Source: Sphagnum magellanicum (lineage: Eukaryota > Streptophyta > Sphagnopsida > Sphagnales > Sphagnaceae). Taken from it: a stretch of 64,000 nt of DNA. The notes beneath the pieces are model-generated. The model was not told the DNA's origin. It worked only from the letters and a program-made list of their open reading frames with translations, and made no database searches. Positions 12,251-22,689 of the stretch are shown piece by piece (positions within the stretch are counted from its first letter, which is position 1; the number at the start of each line of letters is the position of its first letter). The stretch spans positions 4,774,001-4,838,000 of the forward strand of contig CM038914.1 of the NCBI GenBank assembly GCA_021904315.1, given 5' to 3'. A program made the translations under genes and the position numbers.

Positions 12251-13240
12251 ATTAAACCTCTTGAATTTCTAATGATCCTTAACTACTACTCTTAAACTTG
12301 GAACCATGGAGTTCTTATTAGTCATTAAACCACTGAGCTTCTATTTTTAGAATTTTATTCAACCCTACTACCCCAACTATTATTATTATTACATATGTTT
12401 TCAATTTATCCCTCTATTGCTCTATTATTTTGTTTTAATTCACTAAGCACCAGACCTTGTTCTTCCTTCGTACTCCTTTGAGTTGTTTGTTTCATCAAAT
12501 TGTTGCAGAGATGTTACAACTCCCCTCTTCTTTTACATTTGAACCCTAGCTTATTATTGGGCTTATTTTTGAAAATATGTTATCCAACCCAAATTCACAC
12601 CCCCATATCCAAGAAGGTGAGCTCACATTCCCTCTTGGAAATTGCAATGAAATTTATCTCTTGTTTATTTGATTGTTGAAGATGACCAAGCTACAATGAA
12701 GGTAGCTAGCTATTATTTTGTACGTTTTTTTTGAACTGCCTATTCTATTGCATTCATTGTTGTTATTGTCTTTATAGCCTACTTGTCTTACTTTTCCTTC
12801 CTTTTTATTTCTCTAATCTATTTTGCCGCATCCCTATCCATTGCTTTTTGTTGCATAATGGTCAAGTATTCTTCTGAAATCATAACATAATTCTGTGAAT
12901 AATTAAGTTCGCTTCCATTGGTCCTTCTTACAAGGAGACATGGTAATGACAACAAGTTGTTACCTATTAATGTTTTTCGAATTTTTGGGATTTTGCATTT
13001 TATTCCCACATCTACTTAAGATTACAAGGTTTTTGTTAGAGATTAATTTAGGGTTAACAATTATAAAAACTATAAACATGTCCACATAATACCTAGGGTA
13101 ATCTTGAACCATATTATTAAACATAAATTCATGAATTGTAAATTTGCAATTGAAGCTATATTGATTAGTTCTTTTGTAAAATTCTATTTTGCCTATTCCA
13201 TTTCCCCATCCTCCTCTTGATTTGATTGATAATCATCATC
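12251..13240. other. Intergenic, no gene seen
   Basis: Low-complexity T- and AT-rich DNA between the tandem repeat and the transposase pseudogene. No exon or RNA gene was recognised. It may include the flank of the dead DNA transposon, but no terminal inverted repeat was found. Confidence 0.4.
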
Positions 13241-13244
13241 TTAC

Positions 13245-14420
13245 TATTTTCTAATTTGATTCATTACTTTGTATAAATTTTTAAGCCTTGTTCTTTCATC
13301 CATGGCTTTAGGGTCTAATGGTCAAATCCCTTTACTTTTGAACTTTAAGATGATATTTTTTCTTGAGAGTGCTTGGTTTAGTATTTTATCCACCCATCCC
13401 ACCAAAAGTATTTTTTCTGGTTCAATGTAGTTCCTATTGATCATTGTTGTCTCTTTCCTTTTTAAACGTAGTCTTGAAAGGTTTGAAACAAGTTAAGTAT
13501 AAAGGTTATAATGCATGGGATGTATGTGAAGGTAAAGTAACCATATCCAACCTAAATGTTTGTGCTTGTTCAATTGCTTCAAGGGTGACATGGGCTCCAT
13601 AGCCATTAAAGATGAACATATGCTTATTTATTAAAAAGATTCCACCTGATATTGACCTCTTGAAGAAAAAGAGGAATTCTTTGAAAAAAAATGCAAGCTT
13701 TTGACTACATAGCCATACAAGTCCTTGGTTGGCATAATTGATTATAGTCATTTCATATCCTCTTTCTTTTGAAAATGTAAAACCCTTGTAATGTTGACCC
13801 TATTGCATTAACAACACAATTAATAGTTAACCACTCCTTGGACTTAGGGATGGTGTTATACACCTATTAAGAACCTCGTTTTACCAAAACCCTAGGTCCT
13901 AACTGTTTTCCTACTTGGATGCTTATTTCATTAGAAGTCCAAATATGATTTAAAACATAGTTGTGCTTATTGTATAAGGACTGCAGGTTTTGGTAGAAAG
14001 TTTGGCATGATCAGATTATTAATCATTGAGTTATACTGATATCCAATCCTTGAACCTAACAAATGTTGAGCTCAAGATGTCTACACTTAAACTAGTACCA
14101 CCAAGAGGTCCCTAATACTTTTCCTTGGAAAGCTGTTGACCTTGTTTGGGTGAGTTCTGCCACTTCCTCTTCAATGGTTGCACACTTATTGATAGCCCAA
14201 CATCTTGCATAGCCAAAACCCAAAAAACCATAGCTTGATTTTCTTTTGATATTAGTACACTTATTAGTCTTGTTTTTCTAAATCTTGTTTTTCCATACAA
14301 ATGATCAAACACCAAGGTTAATGGTATGTTTCAATGCTTACTTGCCTTCTTCAATGAAGTTGTCTCTTTTTCAACTACATCCATGGCCTCCTCCAATGTT
14401 TAGTTGCTCCATTTGCCTCT
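13245..14420 (-). pseudogene. Dead DDE_1-type (pogo/Tigger-like) DNA transposon transposase
   Basis: Reading the minus strand across several frames gives, in the right order, an N-terminal helix-turn-helix-like stretch (EEAMDVVEKETTSLKKASKH, near 14370), a middle part (GLSISVQPLKRKWQNSPK, near 14160), and a catalytic core with YNTIPKSKEWLTINC (near 13840) and FNGYGAHVTLEAIEQAQ followed by LPSHTSHAL (near 13510-13620). The C-terminal part has CFKPFKTTFKKERD and GWVDKILNQALSRKN. This matches plant DDE_1 endonuclease-type transposases. The aspartate of the usual (D/N)G(H/Y)G.H core reads N-G-Y-G here. The frame is broken by several frameshifts and stops, and the Q normally following SHAL is a stop, so it is not functional. 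The N-terminal end lies about 200 bp from the end of retroelement A. Confidence 0.75.
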
Positions 14421-14808
14421 AATGCTAATAGGATTGGATCTATTGACTCTTCGTTGTTTTGTTGTTGGTTTTTGTGATTCAAAAGATGGTGGGACATTCC
14501 CCTTGTTTTGGCTTGGTTGGTCATCCAATCCACTTTACCTTCTGTAAAGCACATTCAACAACATCATGATGTAGAACCCCTAGGCCCCAACCTCCAACAA
14601 GTTGGGGTGTTTGGTTTAGCTTTATAAGAGGTACAAACCTGTCGTGACGTGTAGTGTTGTGACATACAGTGTCATAAAGGTGTGAATCCGCAGGAAACTC
14701 TACTAAACAAACAGCCTAAAACCAATTAAAGGTAGAAACTAATCAAAGAGATTCATGCACACACAATGCACAATGCACAAGGGAGGCTGAGATGAAATTC
14801 TCATGTAT

Positions 14809-14816
14809 CCCCCCCC
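14809..14816 (-). promoter_or_regulatory. Element A: candidate polypurine tract
   Basis: A run of eight C on the plus strand (G on the element strand), about 50 bp beyond the PHD finger stop. Element B has a 14-base version at 57878-57891 at the same position. It could prime second-strand synthesis, but no LTR-like TG start with a matching 5' copy follows it. Confidence 0.4.
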
Positions 14817-14864
14817 AGACCTGAGCCGGGAAAAGCGTGGCATGGTCTGAGTAGGAATCAAGGT

Positions 14865-15020
14865 GCTGTAGGAGAACATGATGAACAATACCAATTGCCG
14901 ACGGGAACTTGAGTGAGCTCCGGTTTAAGGCAGAAGAGATGGTATCCACCATTACAGTTGTCACAAAGTAGCATTTGATCAGCATCATCCGTCCTTTGAC
15001 ATACTTGACATGGATAATCA
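14865..15020 (-). other. Element A: C-terminal PHD finger
   Basis: Directly after the integrase tail, in the same frame, is a C4HC3 zinc finger: CQVC, then CDNC, YHLFC, and WYCSSC at the end, with the tryptophan two residues before the last cysteine pair. PHD fingers commonly bind histone H3 tails. At this position, next to the integrase, one would expect a role in choosing integration sites in chromatin. That is inference from architecture. Element B keeps a decayed version (CQVCQRTND...) at the same place. Confidence 0.8.
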
Positions 15021-15049
15021 AGTGGAGGAATCCAAGTCGACGTGATGAT

Positions 15050-16400
15050 GGTAGGATCCAAGTTCGGCAAGTGGCAAGGCGCACAATTTTTGGAATGATC
15101 ACGAATTGTGCGTCCGTCAGCTCCTTGTAACTCCAACACACCTGAAGGCCTAATTGCCTTAATCCTCAAAATAGTGCGACCGGAAGAAGTGTCTAAAGTA
15201 TCATTGGGTTGTCGCTGAAGATACGCAAAATCACCAACATCAAATTGTCTCACCTTAGGTTTGTAACTGCCACCTCGTGTGTGTGCATACCGTAAGGTGT
15301 TTCGATGTTGTGCAATGGACAAGTTTTCCATGGCCATGGGCATAACCCTTCTGAATAGAGCAGCCCTTTCTGCAATGACCCTAGCCCAAGTGGCTGGGGA
15401 ATCCAAGTCCACAACCTGGTCCATTTGAGCAGTAATGGAAGAGGGTGGAATGGGGTGTCTCCCAAAAAGTAAAAAGTAAGGAGAGAAATGAGATAAAGAG
15501 GCGTGTTTGGACATCCTGTAATCCATGGCGATGTAAAGGAGGGCTAGGTCCCAATCCTCTTTGTTCTTAGTGAGGCAAATCTTCCGAAGTCCTTTCTTGC
15601 ACGTTTGAACCATCTTTTCTGCAAGGCCATCAGCTTGGGGATGATCTCTTGAAGTCCGACGATGGTCAATGAGAGCATGGTCAAGTAGGTCTTGGAATTC
15701 TCCCCTGAATTCTAATCCTTGATCAGTAAGGCACTCAGCACAAGCCCCAAATCTACTCAGAACATGTTGTAAGAAAGCCTGACTGGTGCTGTGTGATGAC
15801 TTGTCTGGTAGCGCAACAAGCTCAACCCACTTTGAAAAATGCTCAATCATAATCATGATGTAAACATTACCCCTAGAGGTTTGTGATAACTCTCCAGCTA
15901 AATCACATGACCAACGATAGAACATGCCCTGAATAGGGAGTGGAGAAAGCGTGAACTGTCGAGAGGAAAAAGAAGTTCTCACTCTATCACATTGTTCACA
16001 CCTAGTAATGATGTCTCGGACTTGAGCATACATACCTCTCCAATGGTAATGAGGAGCGAGAAGGCTATAAGTACGCTTAACTCCAAAGTGTCCAAGCTCG
16101 GAGTGCACCTTTTGAATAAGACCATGCCGTTCATGTGGTGGTGGAACCACTCTGTCGCCTTGTGGTAAGCATTGGACGAGGTGATTGTCCCTCCATGAAT
16201 AGCATTTGGACCGCTGTTGTATGCGATCTCGCTGACTTGAAGTAACTTGGGGAGGGTATTCCCCATGTTGAAGAAACCTCATAGTGTCCAAGTCCTCCCA
16301 TATATCGAGAATGGGCTGCTCAACCAAGTTACACTGCAGTAGTGCAAGATAACTAGATGCCTCAGATACAGGTACTGCTGGAATCTGGTCAAAATCTTGC
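15050..16400 (-). other. Element A: integrase
   Basis: The zinc-binding N-terminal domain is H-x3-H...C-x2-C (HSELGHFGVKRTY...CEQC). The catalytic core starts at WSCDLAGELSQTSRG (first D), continues with CLTDQGLEF (second D) and the DHPQADGLAEKMVQTCKKG segment (E), the normal DDE arrangement. A C-terminal module with FDVGDFAYLQRQ follows, resembling the GPY/F-type or chromodomain-like integrase tail. It would insert the DNA copy into the host genome. The D and E residues are present in A. Confidence 0.85.
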
Positions 16401-16499
16401 CTGGCTTCTGAAAAAATTTCAGAGGTAGTGAGGGGTCTTCGTGACATGGTATCTGCATTCTGATGTGTAATCCCAGGTCGGTGAATAACCTTGAACTCA

Positions 16500-17900
16500 T
16501 ACTCTTGAAGTATAAGCACCCAACGAGCTAACTTACTAGTAAGTTTATCATTGGTCATCAACCACTTGATAGGCTGGTGGTCGGTATACAAAGTGAAATT
16601 GGTGCCATAAAGATAGGGCCTGAAATGTATGACGGCCCATACAACAACAAGGCACTCCCCCTCGTATGAAGAATAGTTGCTCTTAGCCTTGTTGTTGCTT
16701 CAAGATGCATAGGCAATAACATATTCCTTGCCTTCCTCATCAAGTTGGCCAAGAATAGCTCCAATCCCAAGAGCACTCCAGTCAGTGTGTAGAATGAAAA
16801 CCTTGTTGAAATCAGGTCTTCTCAGAATGGGGAACTCTGAAAGCTTTTCCTTGAATGTGTTGAAAGCTTCCTGAGCTTCATCACTCCATGTCCAAGCAAC
16901 ATCCTTCTTTAACAATGCATAGAGAGGATGAGCAATAGTACTAAAATCTTGGACATAAATTCTGTAGTAATTGCATAGTCCGATGAAGCTCCTCAACGTG
17001 TGAACATCAGTAGGATTGGGCATTTCCAAAATGGCTACTACTTTGGCCCAATGAGCCATGGTACCATTTGGTAAAATTCTATGTCCAAGGTAGATTACTG
17101 AGGTGACAGCAAACTCACACTTTTTAAGATGGATCTTCATATTGACTTCGTGGAGCCTCTTGAATAACTCCTCAAGATGAGCCAAATGCTGCAGGAGTCC
17201 CTTGCTATGCACTAGGATGTCATCTATGTAGCATTTCAGGAAATCTGCCCCTTCGAGAACCTGGTCCATGACTCGTTGAAAGAAGACAGGTGCATTCTTC
17301 AATCCAAAAGGCATCACAAGCCATTCCCATAACTTGTTACTTCCATGGAATGTTGTTTTCTTGCGATCCTTCTCAGCGAGCACAATCTGGTTGAAACCTT
17401 GCCTTAGATCCACAATTGTAAAGATGTTTGAATCTCTAATGCTATCAAACAATTCTTCAGGGATGGGCATGGGGTACCTATCCTGCGGTGTAACTAGGTT
17501 CAAAGGCCTATAATCCCCGCACATCCTTTTCTTAGTCCATAATCCAGCTGAATCTTTCTTTGCTGGCATTACTGTAGCAGCTGCGAAATCAGAATTTGAT
17601 GGCTGAATGAGACCGGCCTCATGGAGCTCTTTGCATCTTTCATCTACCAGTTCCCATTCATGTTTGCTTAACTTATGCCTCCTTCGATAGACGGGTGTCT
17701 CATCTGTAAGGTCTATAGAAAACTACATGGTTTTACACCTAGCTAAGTCTTTCATTGAGAATGCAAACACATTCTCATACTCAATTAGCAAGTTTGTGAC
17801 TTGGTCTCTTTCCTTCTTGGTGAGCTGGTTCCCCATAATGAAAGGGTAGCTGGAAACACTTGGAATGGAGTTGGAAAGTGTGTTTGAAGAACCTGGTGTA
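16500..17900 (-). other. Element A: reverse transcriptase and RNase H
   Basis: The RT shows the gypsy-type series CGDYRPLNLVTPQDRYPMP, then FTIVDLRQGFNQI, TTFHGSNKLWEWLVMPFGLKNAPVFFQ (split here as TTFHGSNKLWEWLVM and PFGLKNAP), and the catalytic YIDDILVHS box. A connection domain with GLCNYYR follows. RNase H starts at FILHTDWSALGIGAILGQ and continues through the TDHQPIKWL segment. Together these copy the element RNA into DNA and remove the RNA strand. An N-terminal piece of the RT lies at about 17900-17720. Confidence 0.85.
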
Positions 17901-17924
17901 TTGGGTTCTCCACTATCCAACTAC

Positions 17925-20870
17925 GTAGATTCGTAGAAGGTTGTGATTGTTTCTCCAGAAGTTGATGCACCTCCAAGTGTATTAGACACAACTTGAGTCA
18001 AATTACATGGTACCTCCTCCCCCCCAACACTGAGAGTGAAATGTAGAGTGTTGAAGATAGGCAAGTGTACTTGGTTGGGGTGCCATGTGGTTGCATCACT
18101 AGAATTGCAAATTGATTGAACTAGTGTTGGTGTTGTGTACATTTGAAAGAGTACACAAGTTACCAACAACCATGTAAGAGAGTTCAGGTCCATGCCTCTC
18201 CCTAGTAGAGCATTACGCTCCAATCTAGTCACCTTAGTGTGACTAGTAGTGGCAGCTTGGAACCCCATAGCTCTTTCTCTTTCTTCTGGGTTTGGTTCAT
18301 CCCAAGTGGCTGAAGCATGACGATACACCAGGCCTGGCCCATCTCCCTGAAAGGCGTGTGCTCTTGGGAAGGAGACAAAGGTGGGCCAAGCACCTCTTGG
18401 TTTTCCTATTGTGTTCGCAGGAAACCAAGGAGGTTTTTCTTGCCTTGTAACTGGTTGGCAAGAACTTTGATCATCCAGTATGTGAGAAACTTGCAGGTTC
18501 AGGTCTCTGATAGTGTATTTCAGAGCTAGCTGTAAAACTGAGAGTGGTGCCAAGTTGGTCCACCAATTGCGCAGCCGGTGCGCATAGGAACCGCATTGTG
18601 CTGCATCAAGTAAGAGCGGCTCTCCAAGGTAATGCTTGACCAGTGTGTAGTGTTTTTGGACTTTCTCCCTCTGATCAAGCTGAGAAGGAGTGTTCTCAAT
18701 TACATAACCAAGTGTAGGAGAAATGGATTGAGCCCAGGTGATTAATCGTACCATGTCCATGAAAAGACCAGATCTTGTGTCACTCAAGCCTTCTCCAAAT
18801 CCAGCCGCTGAAAATCCTTGACACTCCCAACCTGAAATGATGAGGTCGACAGGGCCAAGTAATTCCATATGCTTCTTCCGAATTAGTTGTATGTCAGAGG
18901 GCAAAAATGTGAAACTAGCCTTCCATGCGGTGGTTGCAAATTGTTGCGGAAATCTTGTTGTGAACTTTCTCATTCTTGATGCCGCCACTTGCCTTGCAAT
19001 AGGATCAATGTCTATGTAGAAATACCTCCAAACCACCATCCCTGACTGTAGTAGGGCTTTGAGACCTGTACCAATGCCACCAAAGAGCTCTAGTAATGTA
19101 ATCCCTTCCTTAGGTGGTGTCCAGGTGATTAGCTGACGAAGTAATGGCTTAATCGGTTCACCATGGCTCTCCATGCTCTCAAAACTAGATAAAGCTTTGA
19201 CCAAAGGCTTGTGAGCTACTTTGAACCTTTGTAAAATCTCTGGTCCATGTTGAATGTCAATAGGAACCACCTTCAAGCTTTCAGTAGCTTGAGCGTAAGC
19301 TATCTCCTCCTCATCTCCCTCTATCCATTCGTGGCTAGCTTGTTGGATGTAAGAAATGGTGTGTGCTTCCTTGAGCATACAATGGTGGGCCATAGGACTA
19401 TGGTTCCCATGTAAATCAAGGGGTATGTATCCCAGGTGGTGGCCCTCAGTCTCCCAATCCACTCGGTAGTATGCATGTTCAAACCAGTTGTCTATTGTGA
19501 AACCTGGTGGAAACAGGGCCTCTTGCCCAATGAGCACATCATAACTTGTGGCATTGGTGACTAAACATCTGACCTGTAAGCAAAGCTCCTGATCTGTACC
19601 TTCATTGAACTTAAGTGTAATCAATTCCGAGCTTTCCCCAAGTACCTCCTCTATGCTCCCATTAGCGGTGCGAATTTGCCACATAAATTTCCGTAGTTTG
19701 GAGTCAAGCATGCCCATCTTCCTGGTGAATTTAACTCCAAGAATCACTAGTTGGGCACCTGTGTCTAAAAGTACTACTCTAGGTGTATGTCCTCCCACTT
19801 GGATTGCTGACCTAGTATTGTCGACAATGGCAACTCCGGTGGCGATGGAAGTTCTCTCACTAAGCACCACCTTCGGAAATGAGTGAGAGACTTTGTGGAG
19901 AGAATGGCTATCCATAACACCTTTGCTGAGTAACAAATCCACAAGTGAGGTGTTCTGAACTTCCTTCTGATATGTGTATGTAGAATCAGAGGTAGGAAAG
20001 CCTACTAGTTTAGCCATGCTAGAACTAGTGACCAAATTACGAACGCCATCTGCAACATGTGAGCCAATCGATTGTCTTTCCAAGGTGTTAGATGGGACCT
20101 CTGTAGCATGTGGATCAAGGATTGGTAGAGGACCTGATGTAATGTTCAAGGTATCCTCTAAGATTACAATTATGTCCTTGGTGCTTAGCTTCAAATCTTG
20201 AAAACTAAACAATGGTGTACTCACAAGCTTTTGCGCCACTTCATGCATTTGAAGTTGGCATTCCATAAGCTGATCAGTGGAAAATTGTGTGTTTTCCTGA
20301 TGTACATGTACTCCTGGGACACAAGAATTTGATGCCCTAACAGCTTGTGGTGTAGTAGTCTCTCCCCCCCTCGCCAACAAGGTGTGTTCCTCTTCCATGT
20401 TGAGAGGACGAAAAGATTGTGGCATGACTGCTCGAGCTCCTCTAGCCCTGGTAATAGGACTTGAACCAGATGCGAGTCCATCGGTTTGAATTACCTGCCT
20501 AGTGGCAGAAACTCTGGGTGCCACACTAGCTTCTTGTGCCGCGACATAGGAAGGGCAAAAAAAAGTAGCAACTTCTGGTGTGAAACTAGAATTGCGTGGA
20601 GTGGAAAGAACATACTCCCCAACCATGGCATCGTGTGGAAGGCCATAGAACGACCTAGGAGGTCCCTCTCGTGATCCTGAACTTTGTACAGGTTGGGCAT
20701 GACTAGCTGGTTGGGAGGACTTGCCTTTTAGATTAGCAAGTTGAGCCCTCAGTGATTCGAGTTCATTTTGTAAAGTTTGAACTTGAATTGCATGGGCTTG
20801 AAGCACCTCCCTCTTGTCAGCATTGTGCTCCTTCTTCTTAACATTCTTGTTGGAATTACCTTTGGTGGGC
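17925..20870 (-). other. Element A: retropepsin plus DNMT3/DRM-like C5-cytosine DNA methyltransferase
   Basis: A long open stretch of about 980 codons. Residues 20-50 form a probable coiled coil. Near residue 367 is the aspartic protease active site VVLLDTGAQLVILG, with the flap partner YDVLIG about 80 residues on. From residue 591 to about 908 is a complete C5-methyltransferase fold in normal motif order. Motif I is LLELFGGIGTGL (cofactor binding), followed by the acidic strand IDIDPIA. Motif IV is GWECQGFS and keeps the catalytic cysteine. Motif VI is VIENT. Motif VIII is AHRLRNWWTNL. Motifs IX-X are RERAMGF and RLERNALLGRGMDLN. The AHR.R..W.NL and R..LLGR strings and the GTGL loop resemble DNMT3 and DRM more than DNMT1 or CMT. 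The expected role is methylation of cytosine in DNA, and that is inferred. The same domain sits at the same place in element B. Confidence 0.85.
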
Positions 20871-20949
20871 AAAGCTTGAGTGGAAGGCTGAGGTGCCTTG
20901 GCTTTTGGGTGAGGTACAGCGGAAGATGCTGGCAGATTTTGGCGTTATA

Positions 20950-21960
20950 ATCGGAGTTGCTTCCACTCTGGGAACTTGGCAAAACAGACAAATTCCTGAT
21001 GTCCCTCTTTTCCACAATAATCACAAAAGAGATCTTCAGAAGGAATGTTGCACTCACTAGCTTTGTGGGCAGGATTGCCACAGTAGTTGCAAGAAGGTAG
21101 GATGGGTGTAGCCGTGTGCACCGCTTTAGTCCTTGAAGAAGAATGTGATGATCTAGTTGGCGGAGTTGGTGTAGGTTGAGGCCTTGAACGTGATGGAGGC
21201 CTCATAGTGTTGGCCTCATAGTGTGCATGAGCCAGTTCCAACTTTTCGGAAATGTTATACACATCTAGCAAAGTGTACGAGTCTCCAAATTCTGCAAAGA
21301 CTCGTTGCAAAACCTATGCGTGGAGTGTTGGAGTACCTTCCAACGAACGAAGATACTGATGGGCAGCTTCCAAGTCGATGATGCTCTGGGTATCCTCTTT
21401 GAGTTTGAGAAGCCTCCTGTAGAGCATCTTGAGGGTTTCATCCTTCTGTCGAGAGAAGGTGGCGAGCTGCAGAATTTTTTCAGAACTTTTGACTGGAAAT
21501 TCCAGCTCAAGAATTCGAAAGAATTCCCCCACTGGATCAACAAAAGTTGGCGCATCAATTGTGGGAGGAATGTTTGCAGTAGCAACAATGAGTTGTTGAG
21601 GAGAAAGGTTTACTGAGGTAGGTACCAGGTCTGGATTATTCGGCACAGTCCCGTGATGTGCAATTGCAGCTTGCAATGCAGCTTGAGAGGCGGTGGCAAT
21701 GGCTATGGCGTATGCTGGATTGGGAATCTGGGTGACACCCAAAATCCTTGCAGAATGTTGCTCGTAGACATCCAACGCCTCATAATGCACATAACGAGCC
21801 AATTGTTTGAATGCAAACGCCTCGGTGTAATTAGCCCCATACTTGAGCTCCAATTCACAAACCATAGTTGAGAAGGTTGCCTTGAACTCCCTCAAAGAAA
21901 TAGTACCTGGCCTTCCGCTGAATTTCTCAATTCTCCCAGAGGAATTGCTCACCTCCATAG
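20950..21960 (-). other. Element A: Gag region (capsid-like domain and CCHC zinc knuckles)
   Basis: The likely Gag begins at a methionine near 21958 (MEVSNSSGRIEKFSG...), followed by a helix-rich retrotransposon Gag domain with an L.EFK.TF..M start and a YRRLLKLKEDTQ segment. An open frame continues upstream to about 22318 and encodes a serine/threonine-rich stretch that may be leader. The distal part has two zinc knuckles at about 21091-20983: C-x2-C-x4-H-x4-C (starting CNYCGNPAHKASEC) and a second (CDYCGKEGHQEFVC). These bind RNA during particle assembly. A basic, proline- and serine-rich linker precedes them. Confidence 0.75.
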
Positions 21961-22522
21961 TGTATATGGGTGTTGAAGTCACAGCTTGCAACGGAGTATA
22001 CGGTGATGGTGCGAAAGTAGGTGCAACAATAGGCGTAGTCCACTGATGAGCCCCTCCAAATGGACTCTGATGTACCGTTGATGTAGTGTAACCTGAGCCT
22101 GAATTCCTGGTAGGAGTTGTACTAGACGACGATGGTGTTGTAGACCCTTGATGGTATCGTCGTGATGCTCGTGAGCTGTTTCCGGGCTCTGTTGGTTGGC
22201 TTGAATGTAACAAAAAAGCTCCCTCACGCAGCAACAGTAGTAGCAACTTGCGCTCCTTCCTTGCGCTCCCTCCAGCAGCAACAACACCACACCAGTAGTA
22301 ACAACTCAAGAACTTCAAAAGTGCAAGAAGCTTTCAACATGAAGCAACAGGAAATAGAGTTTTTCTAGAATTGAAATAAATTGCAAAGAAGTAGTGAAGG
22401 TGTATGTAGATGGTGGCCGTGCAGTAACCACCGTGAGCATTTAGAAAATCCAAGTGAACTATGGAGACAACTCTCATACAAAGGAATTCTAGAAAAACTA
22501 AAGGATAAGGGAAGGGCTTGGC

Positions 22523-22533
22523 CCTTTTATATA
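22523..22533 (-). promoter_or_regulatory. Element A: TATA box of the 5' terminal region
   Basis: On the element strand the sequence is GGCTATATAAAAGGGCC, a strong plant TATA box about 150 bp inside the 5' end and about 560 bp before the likely Gag start. A similar box is not seen in the 3' terminal 200 bp. Confidence 0.6.
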
Positions 22534-22689
22534 GCCACCAAAAGCTGAAACCCTAAACCTAATAGCACACAGTCACTTAAGAACGTTCATAACCTTACAA
22601 CCATACAATAACCCTAAAAGATATGACGGGCATGCTCGTAACCGGCCATCATGCATGAGGCCGTGCATACGGGCATGACAAACCTATAT

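Larger units (their letters stand above)
14640..22680 (-). mobile_element. Ty3/gypsy-like retroelement A with a cytosine-C5 methyltransferase and a PHD finger
   Basis: An 8 kb fossil on the minus strand. Order of parts: Gag with two CCHC zinc knuckles, retropepsin, DNMT3/DRM-like DNA methyltransferase, reverse transcriptase, RNase H, zinc-binding plus DDE integrase, PHD finger. The 3' end is fixed by its match to element B, which ends at the same motif. The 5' end is inferred from the terminal motif TGTCATG, an inverted partner of TGTCGTG at the other end, and from the string AAACCT at both edges (14635-14640 and 22680-22685). No pair of matching direct LTRs was found by eye. Pol order (RT-RH-INT) places it in Ty3/gypsy rather than Ty1/copia. 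It carries roughly four to six breaks but is far better kept than B, so it is probably relatively young. Some frame changes between gag and pol may be normal for the family. Confidence 0.85.

Noticed and set aside
19605-20674. Several plus-strand open frames inside element A
   Set aside because: They are antisense shadows of the protease and Gag-distal coding stretch, with no recognisable domain.
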